From Methanobrevibacter sp. (GTDB lineage: Archaea > Methanobacteriota > Methanobacteria > Methanobacteriales > Methanobacteriaceae), in NCBI RefSeq assembly GCF_017539065.1, contig NZ_JAFYHP010000017.1, positions 1-33,760 on the forward strand: 33,760 nucleotides of DNA, written 5' to 3'. Numbering within the stretch: position 1 is the stretch's first letter; each line of letters starts with the position of its first letter. Positions 9,447-17,582 of the stretch are shown here, in pieces. The notes beneath the pieces were generated by a model that saw only the letters and a list, made by a program, of their open reading frames with translations, was not told the origin of the DNA and searched no databases. A program made the translations under genes and the position numbers.

Positions 9447-10721
9447 ATGTTTTCTGAAGAATTGTTCAATGAATCAAAAAAATATTTTCCTGGTGGAGTA
9501 AATTCTCCTGTTAGGGCTTTTAAACCTTATCCATTTTTTGTTAAAAGTGCTGGTGGGTCTAAACTTACCGATGCAGATGGTCAAACATATATTGACTATT
9601 GTTTAGCTTATGGACCTTTGATATTGGGTCATGCCAATCCTAAAGTTGTAAGGGAAGTTTCTAATCAATTAACTATGGGAACTGCTTATGGCGCTCCCAC
9701 TGAAAATGAAATTAAATTAGCAAAAGAAGTAGTTGATAGGATACCTTGCGCTGAGATGGTAAGATTTTGTAATAGTGGAACTGAAGCTACTATGAGTGCA
9801 ATTAGGCTTGCAAGAGGCTTTACAGGTAGAGATAAGATAGTCAAATTTGAAGGTGCTTATCACGGAGCGCATGATTATGTATTAGTGAAAGGAGGTTCCG
9901 GTGCTGCTACATTGCCTGATTCACCGGGCATACCTGAAGATACCACTAAAAATACTTTATCAGTTCCATTCAATGATGAAGAAGCTTTAACAGATTTGAT
10001 TGAAAAAGAAGGTGAAAACATTGCTTGTATTATTATGGAAATAGTTATGGGTAATGTTGGCTGCATTGAACCAAAACCGGGATTTTTAGAATTTGTTAGA
10101 AAGATTACAGAAGAAAATAATATCATTTTAATTTTTGATGAAGTTATCACCGGTTTCAGGGCTTCACGTGGAGGAGCTCAGGAATATTATGGTGTCACTC
10201 CTGATTTAACAACCCTTGGTAAAATTGTTGGAGGAGGTCTTCCAATGGGAGCATTTTGTGGTAAAAGAGAGATAATGGAATTGATTGCACCACAAGGACC
10301 AGTCTATCAAGCAGGTACTTTTTCAGGAAATCCAATATCTGTTCAAGCAGGTATTTCTACTTTAACACAATTAGATGATGCATTTTATAAAGAATTGGAA
10401 AGAAAAGGAAACTTCCTTAGAGGAAATATTGCATCAATAATTGATGAAGAAGAGTATAATATCCAGCCGGTCGGATTGGCTTCAATGTTTCAAATTTATT
10501 TCAATCCTGCACCAGTTCATAATTATGCTGATGCACAACAGTCTGACAGAAAACAATTCCTCAGATACTTTAAAACCTTGTTAAAACAAGGCGTATTTAT
10601 TCCTCCATCCCAGTTTGAATGTAATTTTATTTCAAATGCACATAGTATGGAAGATTTACAAAAAACTTCTGATGCTATTGAATTAGCACTAGAAGCCGCA
10701 TTTAAAAAAAGAAGAAGGTAA
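9447..10721 (+). CDS. hemL: Glutamate-1-semialdehyde 2,1-aminomutase
   Basis: HemL converts glutamate-1-semialdehyde to 5-aminolevulinate, the first common precursor of heme, sirohydrochlorin, B12 and F430, using PLP. It is 424 residues, the usual length. It shows [11 protein letters not shown] near the start, [18 protein letters not shown] (about 107-124), the PLP-phosphate region, Asp231 in [10 protein letters not shown] and the Schiff-base lysine Lys259 in [16 protein letters not shown]. The ATG at 9447 follows GTGTGAT. It lies between cbiC and the signal peptidase gene with short gaps (9 and 5 bases). In this organism the product would feed F430 and corrinoid synthesis. Confidence 0.96.
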   Translation: MFSEELFNESKKYFPGGVNSPVRAFKPYPFFVKSAGGSKLTDADGQTYIDYCLAYGPLILGHANPKVVREVSNQLTMGTAYGAPTENEIKLAKEVVDRIPCAEMVRFCNSGTEATMSAIRLARGFTGRDKIVKFEGAYHGAHDYVLVKGGSGAATLPDSPGIPEDTTKNTLSVPFNDEEALTDLIEKEGENIACIIMEIVMGNVGCIEPKPGFLEFVRKITEENNIILIFDEVITGFRASRGGAQEYYGVTPDLTTLGKIVGGGLPMGAFCGKREIMELIAPQGPVYQAGTFSGNPISVQAGISTLTQLDDAFYKELERKGNFLRGNIASIIDEEEYNIQPVGLASMFQIYFNPAPVHNYADAQQSDRKQFLRYFKTLLKQGVFIPPSQFECNFISNAHSMEDLQKTSDAIELALEAAFKKRRR

Positions 10722-10726
10722 TATAA

Positions 10727-11152
10727 ATGGACATTGACTATAAAGAAATTGCATCATATGTAATCATTCTTATCATTGTTTTAATCGCTGCTCAACACTT
10801 AAATGTAGTCGTTTCAGGAAGTATGGAACCAACATTCTATAGGGGAGATATTGTTTTAGTTGAAAAAGCAAATTTCTTAGGCATTAATGAATTTGACCCT
10901 AATACTGTTGAAGTGGGGGATGTTGTTGTTTATGATGCAGCATGGTATGACCAACCGGTAATTCATAGGATAATCAATATTACAGATATTAATGGAACTA
11001 CGATGTATGTGATAAAAGGGGACAATAATGGTCGTCCTGATCCTTATTATGTTACTTCTGACCAAATTCAAGAAAAAGTCGTAACATTTAACGATAATTT
11101 AGTCATTATTCCAAAAATCGGATATCTTTCCCTCTGGTTAAGAGGTTTATAA
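10727..11152 (+). CDS. Signal peptidase I, archaeal/ER type
   Basis: A 141-residue membrane serine protease that removes signal peptides from exported proteins. One N-terminal membrane segment (about residues 10-28) is followed by the catalytic Ser32 in SGSMEPTF. His80 in PVIHRI replaces the bacterial lysine, as in archaeal and ER enzymes, and KGDNNGRPDP holds Asp99. The length is short but normal for archaeal Sec11-like enzymes. It starts 5 bases after hemL with GAAGGTAAT upstream and ends 17 bases before argS. Likely clients include the beta-helix protein at 29858, which carries a clear signal peptide. Confidence 0.92.
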   Translation: MDIDYKEIASYVIILIIVLIAAQHLNVVVSGSMEPTFYRGDIVLVEKANFLGINEFDPNTVEVGDVVVYDAAWYDQPVIHRIINITDINGTTMYVIKGDNNGRPDPYYVTSDQIQEKVVTFNDNLVIIPKIGYLSLWLRGL

Positions 11153-11169
11153 TTATTATAGGTGAGTTA

Positions 11170-12870
11170 ATGTATTTTGAAATTGAAAAACAAGCTATTG
11201 ATGCTATTAATAAGGCATTAGATCAATATGATGTGGAAGTTGATAGGGATTTCAGGTTGGATTTTCCGCCAAATCCCGAGTTAGGTGACCTTGCAAGTAC
11301 CATTGCATTTGCGCTTACTAAGAAATTAAGAACTTCACCTCCTGAAGTTGCAAAAGACTTAGTCGAAAAAATTGAAGTTCCAAAAATATTCAGTAAAGTT
11401 CAAAACTTTGGTCCTTATGTTAATTTCTTCATTGATTATGACGAATTCTCAAAATTATTGTTAGAAAAAGTTGATGAAAAGTACGGCCAACTTCCAGAAA
11501 CTGGTGAAAAAATTGTTTTGGAACATACTTCAGCTAATCCGAATGGTCCTCTACATATCGGACACATTAGAAACTCAATTTTTGGAGATTCACTTTCAAG
11601 ACTTTTAAAATTAGCTGGAAGAGATGTCATTACCCAATATTATGTTAATGATATGGGCAGACAGATTGCTATAATTGTATGTGGTATAACCGAATGTGGC
11701 TTCAACATTGAGGATTATGACGGTGAAAAACTAGACCATAAAATCGGTAAGCTATACTATGATGCCAACAAAGCTGTTGAAGAAGATGAAAATTTGGCAA
11801 TTAAGGTAGATGAATTAATTCAGAAATACGAAGAAGGCGGAGACGATGAATTAAATGCAATCTTCGAGCAAGTAGTTTCAAGTTGTATTTCCGGAATGAA
11901 GGAAACACTTCAAAGAATGAATATAATTCATGATGACTTTGTATGGGAAGGACAGTTTGTCAGAAGTGGTGAAGTCGATGACCTTGTTAAATATATTCAA
12001 AGAGAAGGATTCACTCGTGAAAATGATGTATTATACATTGACTTGACTGACTTCAACATTGAAAAGGAATTTGTTTTGCGCCGTTCCAATGGAACCTCAC
12101 TTTATTCCACTCGTGATTTGGCTTATCATAAATACAAAGCTACTTTAGGAGATACTGTACTTGATATTTTAGGTTCAGATCACAAATTAGCCGCTAAACA
12201 AATCAAAGTTATCTTCGAAGAAATCTTTAGGCAAACTCCTCCGGAAGTAATCTTTTATGAATTCATTACATTGCCGGAAGGATCAATGTCAACAAGAAGA
12301 GGCAAATTTGTATCTGTCGATGAATTGATTGATGAAGCAGTTTTAAGAGCAACAGATGAGATTAAATCCAGAAACCCTGATTTGACAGATGATGAAATTG
12401 CACCAATGGCCGAAGAAATTGGTGTTGGAGCTGTTAGATTCTTCATTGCTAAATTATCCCCTGAAAAACACTTGACTTTCAAATGGGATGAAGCTTTAAG
12501 CTTTGAAAGAGGTTGTGCTTCAATTCAATATGCACATGCAAGAGCATGCAAATTACTTAAGAAGTCAGGTAAAGACATTAGCTCTTTAGAAGTTGCCGAT
12601 GATTGGACTCCTGATGAAGCAGAACAAGATTTAATAAGACAAATTGCTAAATTCCCACAAGTTGTGGATGATTGTGCAAACAAGAAGAGAGTTCACAATA
12701 TTACACAATACTGTCAAGATTTGGCCGGTTCATTTAATAGATTCTACAAATCAGAACAGGTCATTGGTTCTGATGTAGAAGATACAAGATTGATTTTAGT
12801 TGATAGGGCTAGAATAACTATTAAAAATGCTTTAGATATTTTAGGTGTTTCAGCACCTGAAAAAATGTAG
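11170..12870 (+). CDS. argS: Arginyl-tRNA synthetase
   Basis: ArgS charges arginine to tRNA-Arg. It is a 566-residue class I enzyme with an N-terminal Add-1 domain (about 1-110), the HIGH motif in ANPNGPLHIGHIRNS (near residue 121-135), the KMSKS counterpart MSTRRGKFVSVDE without a second lysine (as is common in ArgRS), and a C-terminal DALR helical anticodon domain with QYAHARACKLLKK and QDLAGSFNRFY. ATG at 11170 follows AGGTGAG. It is the last gene of the cbiC-hemL-signal peptidase-argS unit and ends in a strong hairpin terminator whose stem begins within the stop codon. Confidence 0.97.
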   Translation: MYFEIEKQAIDAINKALDQYDVEVDRDFRLDFPPNPELGDLASTIAFALTKKLRTSPPEVAKDLVEKIEVPKIFSKVQNFGPYVNFFIDYDEFSKLLLEKVDEKYGQLPETGEKIVLEHTSANPNGPLHIGHIRNSIFGDSLSRLLKLAGRDVITQYYVNDMGRQIAIIVCGITECGFNIEDYDGEKLDHKIGKLYYDANKAVEEDENLAIKVDELIQKYEEGGDDELNAIFEQVVSSCISGMKETLQRMNIIHDDFVWEGQFVRSGEVDDLVKYIQREGFTRENDVLYIDLTDFNIEKEFVLRRSNGTSLYSTRDLAYHKYKATLGDTVLDILGSDHKLAAKQIKVIFEEIFRQTPPEVIFYEFITLPEGSMSTRRGKFVSVDELIDEAVLRATDEIKSRNPDLTDDEIAPMAEEIGVGAVRFFIAKLSPEKHLTFKWDEALSFERGCASIQYAHARACKLLKKSGKDISSLEVADDWTPDEAEQDLIRQIAKFPQVVDDCANKKRVHNITQYCQDLAGSFNRFYKSEQVIGSDVEDTRLILVDRARITIKNALDILGVSAPEKM

Positions 12871-12907
12871 ATGAGTTTTTAACTCATCTTTAATTATTCT
12901 TTTTTTT
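12869..12907. terminator. Hairpin terminator between convergent argS and the nitroreductase gene
   Basis: AGATGAGTT (12869-12877), loop TTT, AACTCATCT (12881-12889) form a perfect 9-bp stem, then a T-tract at about 12899-12907. The tract and the stem suit argS on the plus strand. The symmetric stem also lies just past the end of the minus-strand operon, so it could serve both. Confidence 0.65.
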
Positions 12908-12911
12908 AAAT

Positions 12912-13445
12912 TTAATCCACATAGTGGATGTAATCTTCTTTTCTAGGCAATGGTTCTGGCGCTTCCATATCAGGATAACCTAAAACTACATGGCCGATTC
13001 CTTCATATGTTTCAGGAATTCCCCATTCTTTAAGTAAGGCTTTTCCTTTCTCAGATGCAAATTCTTCACGTGCTCTGTGAATCCAGCATGATCCAACACC
13101 AACCGCATGAGCAGCATTAACAAGCACGGCCAATACACTGGATCCGTCTTCAACATAAGTTGGCATTTCACTATTGGCTAAAACAATTAGAAGGGTTTTT
13201 GCACCATAGAACGGATCCATATCTTCCGGAACATCTACAGGGAAATAGCTTCTGTTCCATGCAGAAAATTCTTTAATAGTTTCTGGATTTTGAATTACTA
13301 CAATTTTTGGAGATTGCGCTCCCCTTGCTGTTGGCGCGTATGTTCCTGTTTCTAAAATTGTTTTTAACTCTTCGTCGCTGATTTGTTCTTCTTTGAATTT
13401 TCTGATGCTTCTTCTTGTTTTTAAATCTTCAATTGTTGTATTCAT
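12912..13445 (-). CDS. Nitroreductase family protein
   Basis: A 177-residue FMN-dependent oxidoreductase of the nitroreductase superfamily. The N-terminal TRRSIRKFKEEQISDEEL (about residues 10-27) with APTARGAQSP supplies the FMN phosphate and isoalloxazine contacts; ANAAHAVGVGSCW and GHVVLGYPD (around residues 145-160) are the middle and late family motifs. The in vivo substrate is unknown. Its ATG overlaps the marR stop by 4 bases (ATGA) with GTGAGGAA upstream, so the genes are translationally coupled. In an operon with a MATE exporter and MarR regulator it probably acts in response to a redox-active or toxic compound; this is inference. Confidence 0.9.
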   Translation of the reverse strand: MNTTIEDLKTRRSIRKFKEEQISDEELKTILETGTYAPTARGAQSPKIVVIQNPETIKEFSAWNRSYFPVDVPEDMDPFYGAKTLLIVLANSEMPTYVEDGSSVLAVLVNAAHAVGVGSCWIHRAREEFASEKGKALLKEWGIPETYEGIGHVVLGYPDMEAPEPLPRKEDYIHYVD

Positions 13446-13858
13446 ATTAATTCCTCACTTATTCTTCTAAGGGTTTTTAAGAAATTATCGTATTCTTCAT
13501 TTGTAATATTGTTTTTAATTTTTTCATCCCATTTTTCGTCATAATTCATGATTTTTAAAGCTGTTTTTTCACCTTTAGGGGTTAGTTTAATTATTTTTTT
13601 TCTTTTATCTTTAATTCTTTCTATGAATCCCTTGTCTTCTAGCTTTTTAAGGTTTCTTGTAATTGTACTTTCATTTAGATGAATTTCACTAGCTAATTGT
13701 TCTTGACTGATTCCTTCATTTTTGTATATTATAACTAAAAGCGGATGAAGGCCATAACTCAAACCGTCTTCCTTAACAATTTCATTAATGTATTTAGCAT
13801 GTTCTCTGTAGATTATTGATATAAATGGAGCTGTTGGCATATCTTTATCAAACTGCAT
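13442..13858 (-). CDS. MarR family transcriptional regulator
   Basis: A 138-residue winged-helix DNA-binding protein. The helix-turn-helix is ISQEQLASEIHLNESTITRN (about 66-85), followed by LKKLEDKGFIERI and the wing KDKRKKIIKLTPKGE. Flanking N- and C-terminal helices should make the dimer and ligand pocket. It overlaps the MATE gene end by 11 bases and the nitroreductase start by 4, with an AAGGGGGCG binding site inside the MATE gene. MarR proteins usually repress their own operon and are released by ligands. Two palindromes over the operon promoter (15231-15262) are the obvious binding sites. Confidence 0.92.
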   Translation of the reverse strand: MQFDKDMPTAPFISIIYREHAKYINEIVKEDGLSYGLHPLLVIIYKNEGISQEQLASEIHLNESTITRNLKKLEDKGFIERIKDKRKKIIKLTPKGEKTALKIMNYDEKWDEKIKNNITNEEYDNFLKTLRRISEELI

Positions 13859-15218
13859 GGTTTCGCCCCCTTATTAGTCTGGTAATGTATAGTTCAATAC
13901 ATGCATAACATATTAGAGAACCTATTCCCCCTCCTAGAAGCATTCCGCAGTATATTCCAAATTCTCCCATGTTAAATGTAAATCCTAAAAGATATGCAAA
14001 GATTAGCACTAAAATAAATTCCCTAAATGTTGTTAGGATAAGTGAGGCAGTTCCTTTTCCAACGCCTTGAAATACATTGCCCGCACTTGCCCCGAATGGA
14101 ACATATAAGATAAATAAGCACATTATTTGCAGGAAACTTGCAATTAATGGCGCTAATTGCGCACTGCCTTCAGAGTATGTGAATATAAATGCGATTTGAT
14201 TTGCAAAGACATTTATTATTATACAAACAATTATTGAAGCTATTAAGGCTATTTTAACAGCATATCTTGCAGTGATTCTTAAATTTTCGTATTTACGAGC
14301 TCCATATGCCACTCCCGCAACGGATATTGCTGCAGTTCCGACTCCTATTGCTGGGAGCATTCCGATGTTTACTATTCTCCAACCTGCAGTATAAACAGCT
14401 ACTGCTGTTGGTCCGGATACTATTGTAAGCATATAATTGACAAATATTGTTAAAACAGAGAGTACCAATTGCTCTAAGCTTGCAGGGATACCGACAACCA
14501 GTATATCCTTATACATTTTGAAGTCATTGTGGAAATCTTTGATATTATATGAGAGGTAAGTGTCTTTTTTAACAAATATCCAGTAAAACATTAAAATTAA
14601 GCTAATAAATGGTCCAAGAGCTGTTGCAAATGCCGCTCCTCTAATCCCCATGTTAAATGTGTAGATGAAAATCGGGTCTAAAATCATATTTATTATTGCG
14701 GCAAGAGCTATTGGCACGGTTGCTCTTTTAATATCTCCTTCTGCTCTAAATGCCCCTCCTAAGATTGGAGGCATTAGTAACATGATTGAACATAAAAATA
14801 TAATCAGTCCATAGTCCATTGCATAATTTAAGACACTTGTTGCGCCCATCATTTTAAGCGCCGGTTCTAAAAACGTGACAAACAGTATTGTAATGGCTAT
14901 TGAAAAGACCGCACTTAAAATTAAATTATGAATTGCAGCATTATTTGCGGAATGTTTATCTTCAGCTCCTATATATCTTGAAATTAATGAGTTGCCGCCC
15001 GCTCCAAGTCCGTTTCCAAACCCAACTAAAATCAGGAATAATGGTGTGATATATCCTAATGCTGCTAGAGGCTCAGTTCCAAGTCCTGCAACCCATATGC
15101 TGTCAATAATATTATTTATAAATATTAAAAGCATACTAGCTATAATTGGGAGTGACAATTTATTTATAGCTTTTTTTGGGTCTCCAGTTATCATCTCTAC
15201 ATTTTCATTTTTTTCCAT
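13848..15218 (-). CDS. MATE family efflux transporter
   Basis: A 456-residue membrane protein with about 12 hydrophobic segments in two six-helix halves, as in MATE Na+ or H+ driven drug and cation exporters. Family features include the N-terminal GDPKKAINKLSLPIIASML with a D-P-x-x-A pattern, GFGNGLGAGGNSLISRYIGA (near residue 70-90), and the repeat-half counterpart GVGTAAISVAGVAYGARKYE. I start at ATG 15218 because AGAGAGGAAAA precedes it; a longer frame from 15242 would begin inside the operator palindrome. It is the first gene of the MATE-marR-nitroreductase operon. The substrate cannot be told. Confidence 0.92.
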   Translation of the reverse strand: MEKNENVEMITGDPKKAINKLSLPIIASMLLIFINNIIDSIWVAGLGTEPLAALGYITPLFLILVGFGNGLGAGGNSLISRYIGAEDKHSANNAAIHNLILSAVFSIAITILFVTFLEPALKMMGATSVLNYAMDYGLIIFLCSIMLLMPPILGGAFRAEGDIKRATVPIALAAIINMILDPIFIYTFNMGIRGAAFATALGPFISLILMFYWIFVKKDTYLSYNIKDFHNDFKMYKDILVVGIPASLEQLVLSVLTIFVNYMLTIVSGPTAVAVYTAGWRIVNIGMLPAIGVGTAAISVAGVAYGARKYENLRITARYAVKIALIASIIVCIIINVFANQIAFIFTYSEGSAQLAPLIASFLQIMCLFILYVPFGASAGNVFQGVGKGTASLILTTFREFILVLIFAYLLGFTFNMGEFGIYCGMLLGGGIGSLICYACIELYITRLIRGRNHAV

Positions 15219-15230
15219 AATTTTCCTCTC

Positions 15231-15242
15231 TTGCATATGCAA
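15231..15242. promoter_or_regulatory. Operator half 1, perfect palindrome
   Basis: TTGCATATGCAA is a perfect 12-bp palindrome. It lies 12 bases upstream of the MATE ATG and just downstream of the predicted transcript start. A second copy sits 20 bp away. It is the best candidate binding site for the MarR protein of the operon. Confidence 0.65.
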
Positions 15243-15250
15243 TTATACTC

Positions 15251-15262
15251 TTGTATATGCAA
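15251..15262. promoter_or_regulatory. Operator half 2, near-palindrome
   Basis: TTGTATATGCAA differs from the first copy by one base and is centred exactly 20 bp from it, so both face the same side of the helix. It lies between the TATA box and the expected transcript start. Confidence 0.6.
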
Positions 15263-15269
15263 GTGTTGA

Positions 15270-15277
15270 TATTTAAA
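15270..15277 (-). promoter_or_regulatory. TATA box of the MATE-marR-nitroreductase operon
   Basis: Read on the minus strand the sequence is TTTAAATA. Transcription should start about 25 bases further on, near 15249, between the two operator copies, so a bound repressor would block the polymerase. Confidence 0.5.
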
Positions 15278-15309
15278 GCTATTGTAGAAATGAGTCTGTT
15301 TAATTTTTT

Positions 15310-15343
15310 AAAAAAAGGATAAAGTATTAATTTAATAATACTT
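15310..15343 (-). terminator. Hairpin plus T-tract after the Ig-like secreted protein gene
   Basis: AAGTATTA (15322-15329) pairs with TAATACTT (15336-15343) around a 6-base loop. On the minus strand the hairpin is followed by a run of seven T at 15316-15310, 12 bases past the stop of the gene ending at 15356. Confidence 0.5.
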
Positions 15344-15355
15344 CAGTAAATCAAT

Positions 15356-15973
15356 TTAAACTAAATTGCCTTCTTCATCTATTTCTTGCGGATTATTTTT
15401 AACATCATCGATGCTAGATCCGTCATTTTGCCCGCCGATGATAATACCGTTTTCATCGTAGTATTCATTCAATTCTTCATCATAGTAACTTTTACTAGAT
15501 TGTGATTGAGAAGAAGTTGAGTTTCCATCATTGTTTGTAGATGAACTTGTTGTTGAATTTACATTTGAAGAACTAACTGCATCTGTATTTGTGTCTTCTC
15601 CAATAGTTATTGTTTGTTTAGCAGTACATGGGTTTAAATTATCGTTTCCTCCAAATGATGCAGTTATTTCATAATCACCTGGATTTTCATCATTTAAAAT
15701 TAAAAATGCTTTTCCTTCATTATTTGTATAAACAGAATATGTCTGTGCAACTCCGTTTTCTACAATTGTGAAATTTACAGGTTCATTTGGAAGCGCGTTT
15801 CCTTGTTCGTCTGTTAGTTCAATTTCAACTTGGTCTCCATTCTGTAAATCAGTATCACTTAAAAAGTTTATTTGAGTGTTTAATTTGCTATCACTAGTTT
15901 GAGAAAATACCATCAAACCCAAAATAGCAATGATGATAATCGCCAATATTGCTAAAATAATTTTTTTATTCAT
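15356..15973 (-). CDS. Secreted or membrane-anchored Ig-like domain protein
   Basis: A 205-residue protein of unknown function. Residues 1-4 are basic and 5-24 form a strongly hydrophobic segment (IILAILAIIIIAILGLMVF) that may be a signal anchor rather than a cleaved signal. Residues about 45-125 look like a single bacterial Ig-like/Big_1 type domain (DEQGNALPNEPVNFTI, NNEGKAFLILN, PGDYEITASFGGN). A Ser/Thr/Asn-rich linker (about 130-165) and an acidic tail with tandem Y-Y-D-E motifs follow. ATG 15973 has AAGGTGA at the proper distance. Similar small Ig-like proteins are frequent in gut methanogens. The gene stands alone with its own promoter and terminator. Confidence 0.8.
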   Translation of the reverse strand: MNKKIILAILAIIIIAILGLMVFSQTSDSKLNTQINFLSDTDLQNGDQVEIELTDEQGNALPNEPVNFTIVENGVAQTYSVYTNNEGKAFLILNDENPGDYEITASFGGNDNLNPCTAKQTITIGEDTNTDAVSSSNVNSTTSSSTNNDGNSTSSQSQSSKSYYDEELNEYYDENGIIIGGQNDGSSIDDVKNNPQEIDEEGNLV

Positions 15974-16034
15974 TTATTCACCTTAATTTTATTAGACATT
16001 ATAATTTTAAAGTCAATTTAAAATATGAAATCTG

Positions 16035-16045
16035 TTATATAAAAG
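16035..16045 (-). promoter_or_regulatory. TATA box of the Ig-like protein gene
   Basis: The minus strand reads CTTTTATATAA, close to the archaeal consensus. It predicts a start near 16016 and a leader of about 43 bases. The rest of the 279-base gap to purD is AT-rich without an ORF. Confidence 0.5.
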
Positions 16046-16204
16046 TTTTTTGAATATAGGCATTTATTTACACTTTAAATATAATAAGAATAATGTATTG
16101 ATAATTTAATTAGGAAATTACTAAAAATTGTATTTTAATGTATAAAATATGGATTTTTATATAATTTTCAGTTGGAATGATTTTTTCAAATTCAAATAAA
16201 TTAA

Positions 16205-16214
16205 TTATAAATAT
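16205..16214 (+). promoter_or_regulatory. TATA box of purD
   Basis: TTATAAATAT lies about 43 bases before the ATG. It predicts a start near 16235 and a short leader with AGGAG at 16240-16244, 8 bases before the purD ATG. Confidence 0.45.
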
Positions 16215-16252
16215 TTTTAAAAACATACCTTTAACTAATAGGAGACTATATC

Positions 16253-17563
16253 ATGAAAGTTTTAGTTGTTGGAACAGGGGCACGTGAACATGCTATCGCT
16301 GATGCTTTAAAAGACGATGTAGATTTGTATTGTTATATGAGTAAAATTAATCCCGGAATGTCAAAAATTGCTGAATTTAAGCAAGGTGACGAAGGGGAAG
16401 TTGAAAAAGTAGCTGAATATGCAGTCGAAAAAGAAATTGACATTGCATTCATCGGTCCTGAAGCTCCACTCGGAAAAGGAATTGTCGATGAACTTGAAAA
16501 AAATGGAATTAAATGTGTTGGACCGACTCAAAGTGCAGCACGTATTGAAACTGATAAATCATTTATGAGAAAACTCTTTGAAGACTATGAAATTGAAGGG
16601 TCACTCGTTTACAAAGTGTTTGATAATTCAGAAGATGTATCTGCATTTTTAGATGAGTTTGACCGTGATGTTGTAGTAAAGCCTGTTGGTTTAACTGGAG
16701 GTAAAGGAGTAAAAATTGTAGGAGACCATCTTAAAGATAATGAAGAAGCAAAAGAGTACTCATGTGAAGTCATTGATAATGAAATGGGTGGTTTTGCTCA
16801 AGTAATTATTGAAGAAAGATTGATAGGCGAAGAATTCACAATCCAAGCATTCTGTGATGGTGAACATTTAGCACCAATGCCTGCAGCACAAGACCATCCT
16901 CATGCATTTGAAGGTGACATTGGCGCAATCACTGGTGGAATGGGATCTTATTCCGATGTTGGAGGATTATTGCCATTTTTAACTCAAGATGATTATGATA
17001 AAGCAGTAGAAATCATGCAAGCTACACTTAAAGCTATCGCTGAGGAAGCTGAACCATACAAAGGTATTTTATATGGCCAATTCATGTTAACTGCTGATGG
17101 CCCAAGACTCATTGAATATAATGCAAGATTTGGAGATCCTGAAGCAATGAACGTTTTACCGCTTTTAAAAACTCCATTAGCTGACATATGTCAAGATATT
17201 GTAGATGGCACATTAGATAAGGTAGAATTTGAAGACAAAGCTAGCGTATGTAAATACATTGTACCTGATGGATATCCTGAAACCGAATATGCTGGTGAAT
17301 TGATTGAAGTTGATGAAGCAGCTATTGAGGATTTAGGTGCTAAAGTATTTTATGCAGCCGTTTCAGCTGAAGATGATGGAATCCACTTGTCCGGTTCTAG
17401 AGCATTAGGTATTGTAGCCAGTGGCGAATCTATTGAAGAAGCTGAAAAGATAGCTGAAAAAGCATGTGAATTTGTTAAAGGTAATGTTTACCACAGAAGG
17501 GATGTGGGAACAACAGAACTTGTAAACAAACGTATTGAACATATGAAAGAAATTTTAAATTAA
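16253..17563 (+). CDS. purD: Phosphoribosylamine-glycine ligase
   Basis: PurD joins glycine to phosphoribosylamine with ATP, the second step of purine synthesis. The 436 residues form an ATP-grasp enzyme: N-terminal [33 protein letters not shown] (about 63-78), the grasp region [17 protein letters not shown] (near 141-157), and [20 protein letters not shown] with the metal ligands Glu and Asn. C-terminal [17 protein letters not shown] matches the C domain. The start is supported by AGGAG. The gene stands alone among purine genes here. A T-rich tract right after the stop probably ends the transcript. Confidence 0.96.
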   Translation: MKVLVVGTGAREHAIADALKDDVDLYCYMSKINPGMSKIAEFKQGDEGEVEKVAEYAVEKEIDIAFIGPEAPLGKGIVDELEKNGIKCVGPTQSAARIETDKSFMRKLFEDYEIEGSLVYKVFDNSEDVSAFLDEFDRDVVVKPVGLTGGKGVKIVGDHLKDNEEAKEYSCEVIDNEMGGFAQVIIEERLIGEEFTIQAFCDGEHLAPMPAAQDHPHAFEGDIGAITGGMGSYSDVGGLLPFLTQDDYDKAVEIMQATLKAIAEEAEPYKGILYGQFMLTADGPRLIEYNARFGDPEAMNVLPLLKTPLADICQDIVDGTLDKVEFEDKASVCKYIVPDGYPETEYAGELIEVDEAAIEDLGAKVFYAAVSAEDDGIHLSGSRALGIVASGESIEEAEKIAEKACEFVKGNVYHRRDVGTTELVNKRIEHMKEILN

Positions 17564-17580
17564 ATTTCTTTTTCTTTTTT
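17564..17580 (+). terminator. T-rich terminator after purD
   Basis: ATTTCTTTTTCTTTTTT follows the stop codon directly, typical of archaeal intrinsic termination. It also sits just before the next gene's start, so some readthrough must occur if the two share a promoter. Confidence 0.4.
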
Positions 17581-17582
17581 AG

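Noticed and set aside
14992..15276. A 94-codon plus-strand frame over the MATE start
   Set aside because: It is antisense to a clear MATE gene and spans the promoter and operators; no ribosome binding site.
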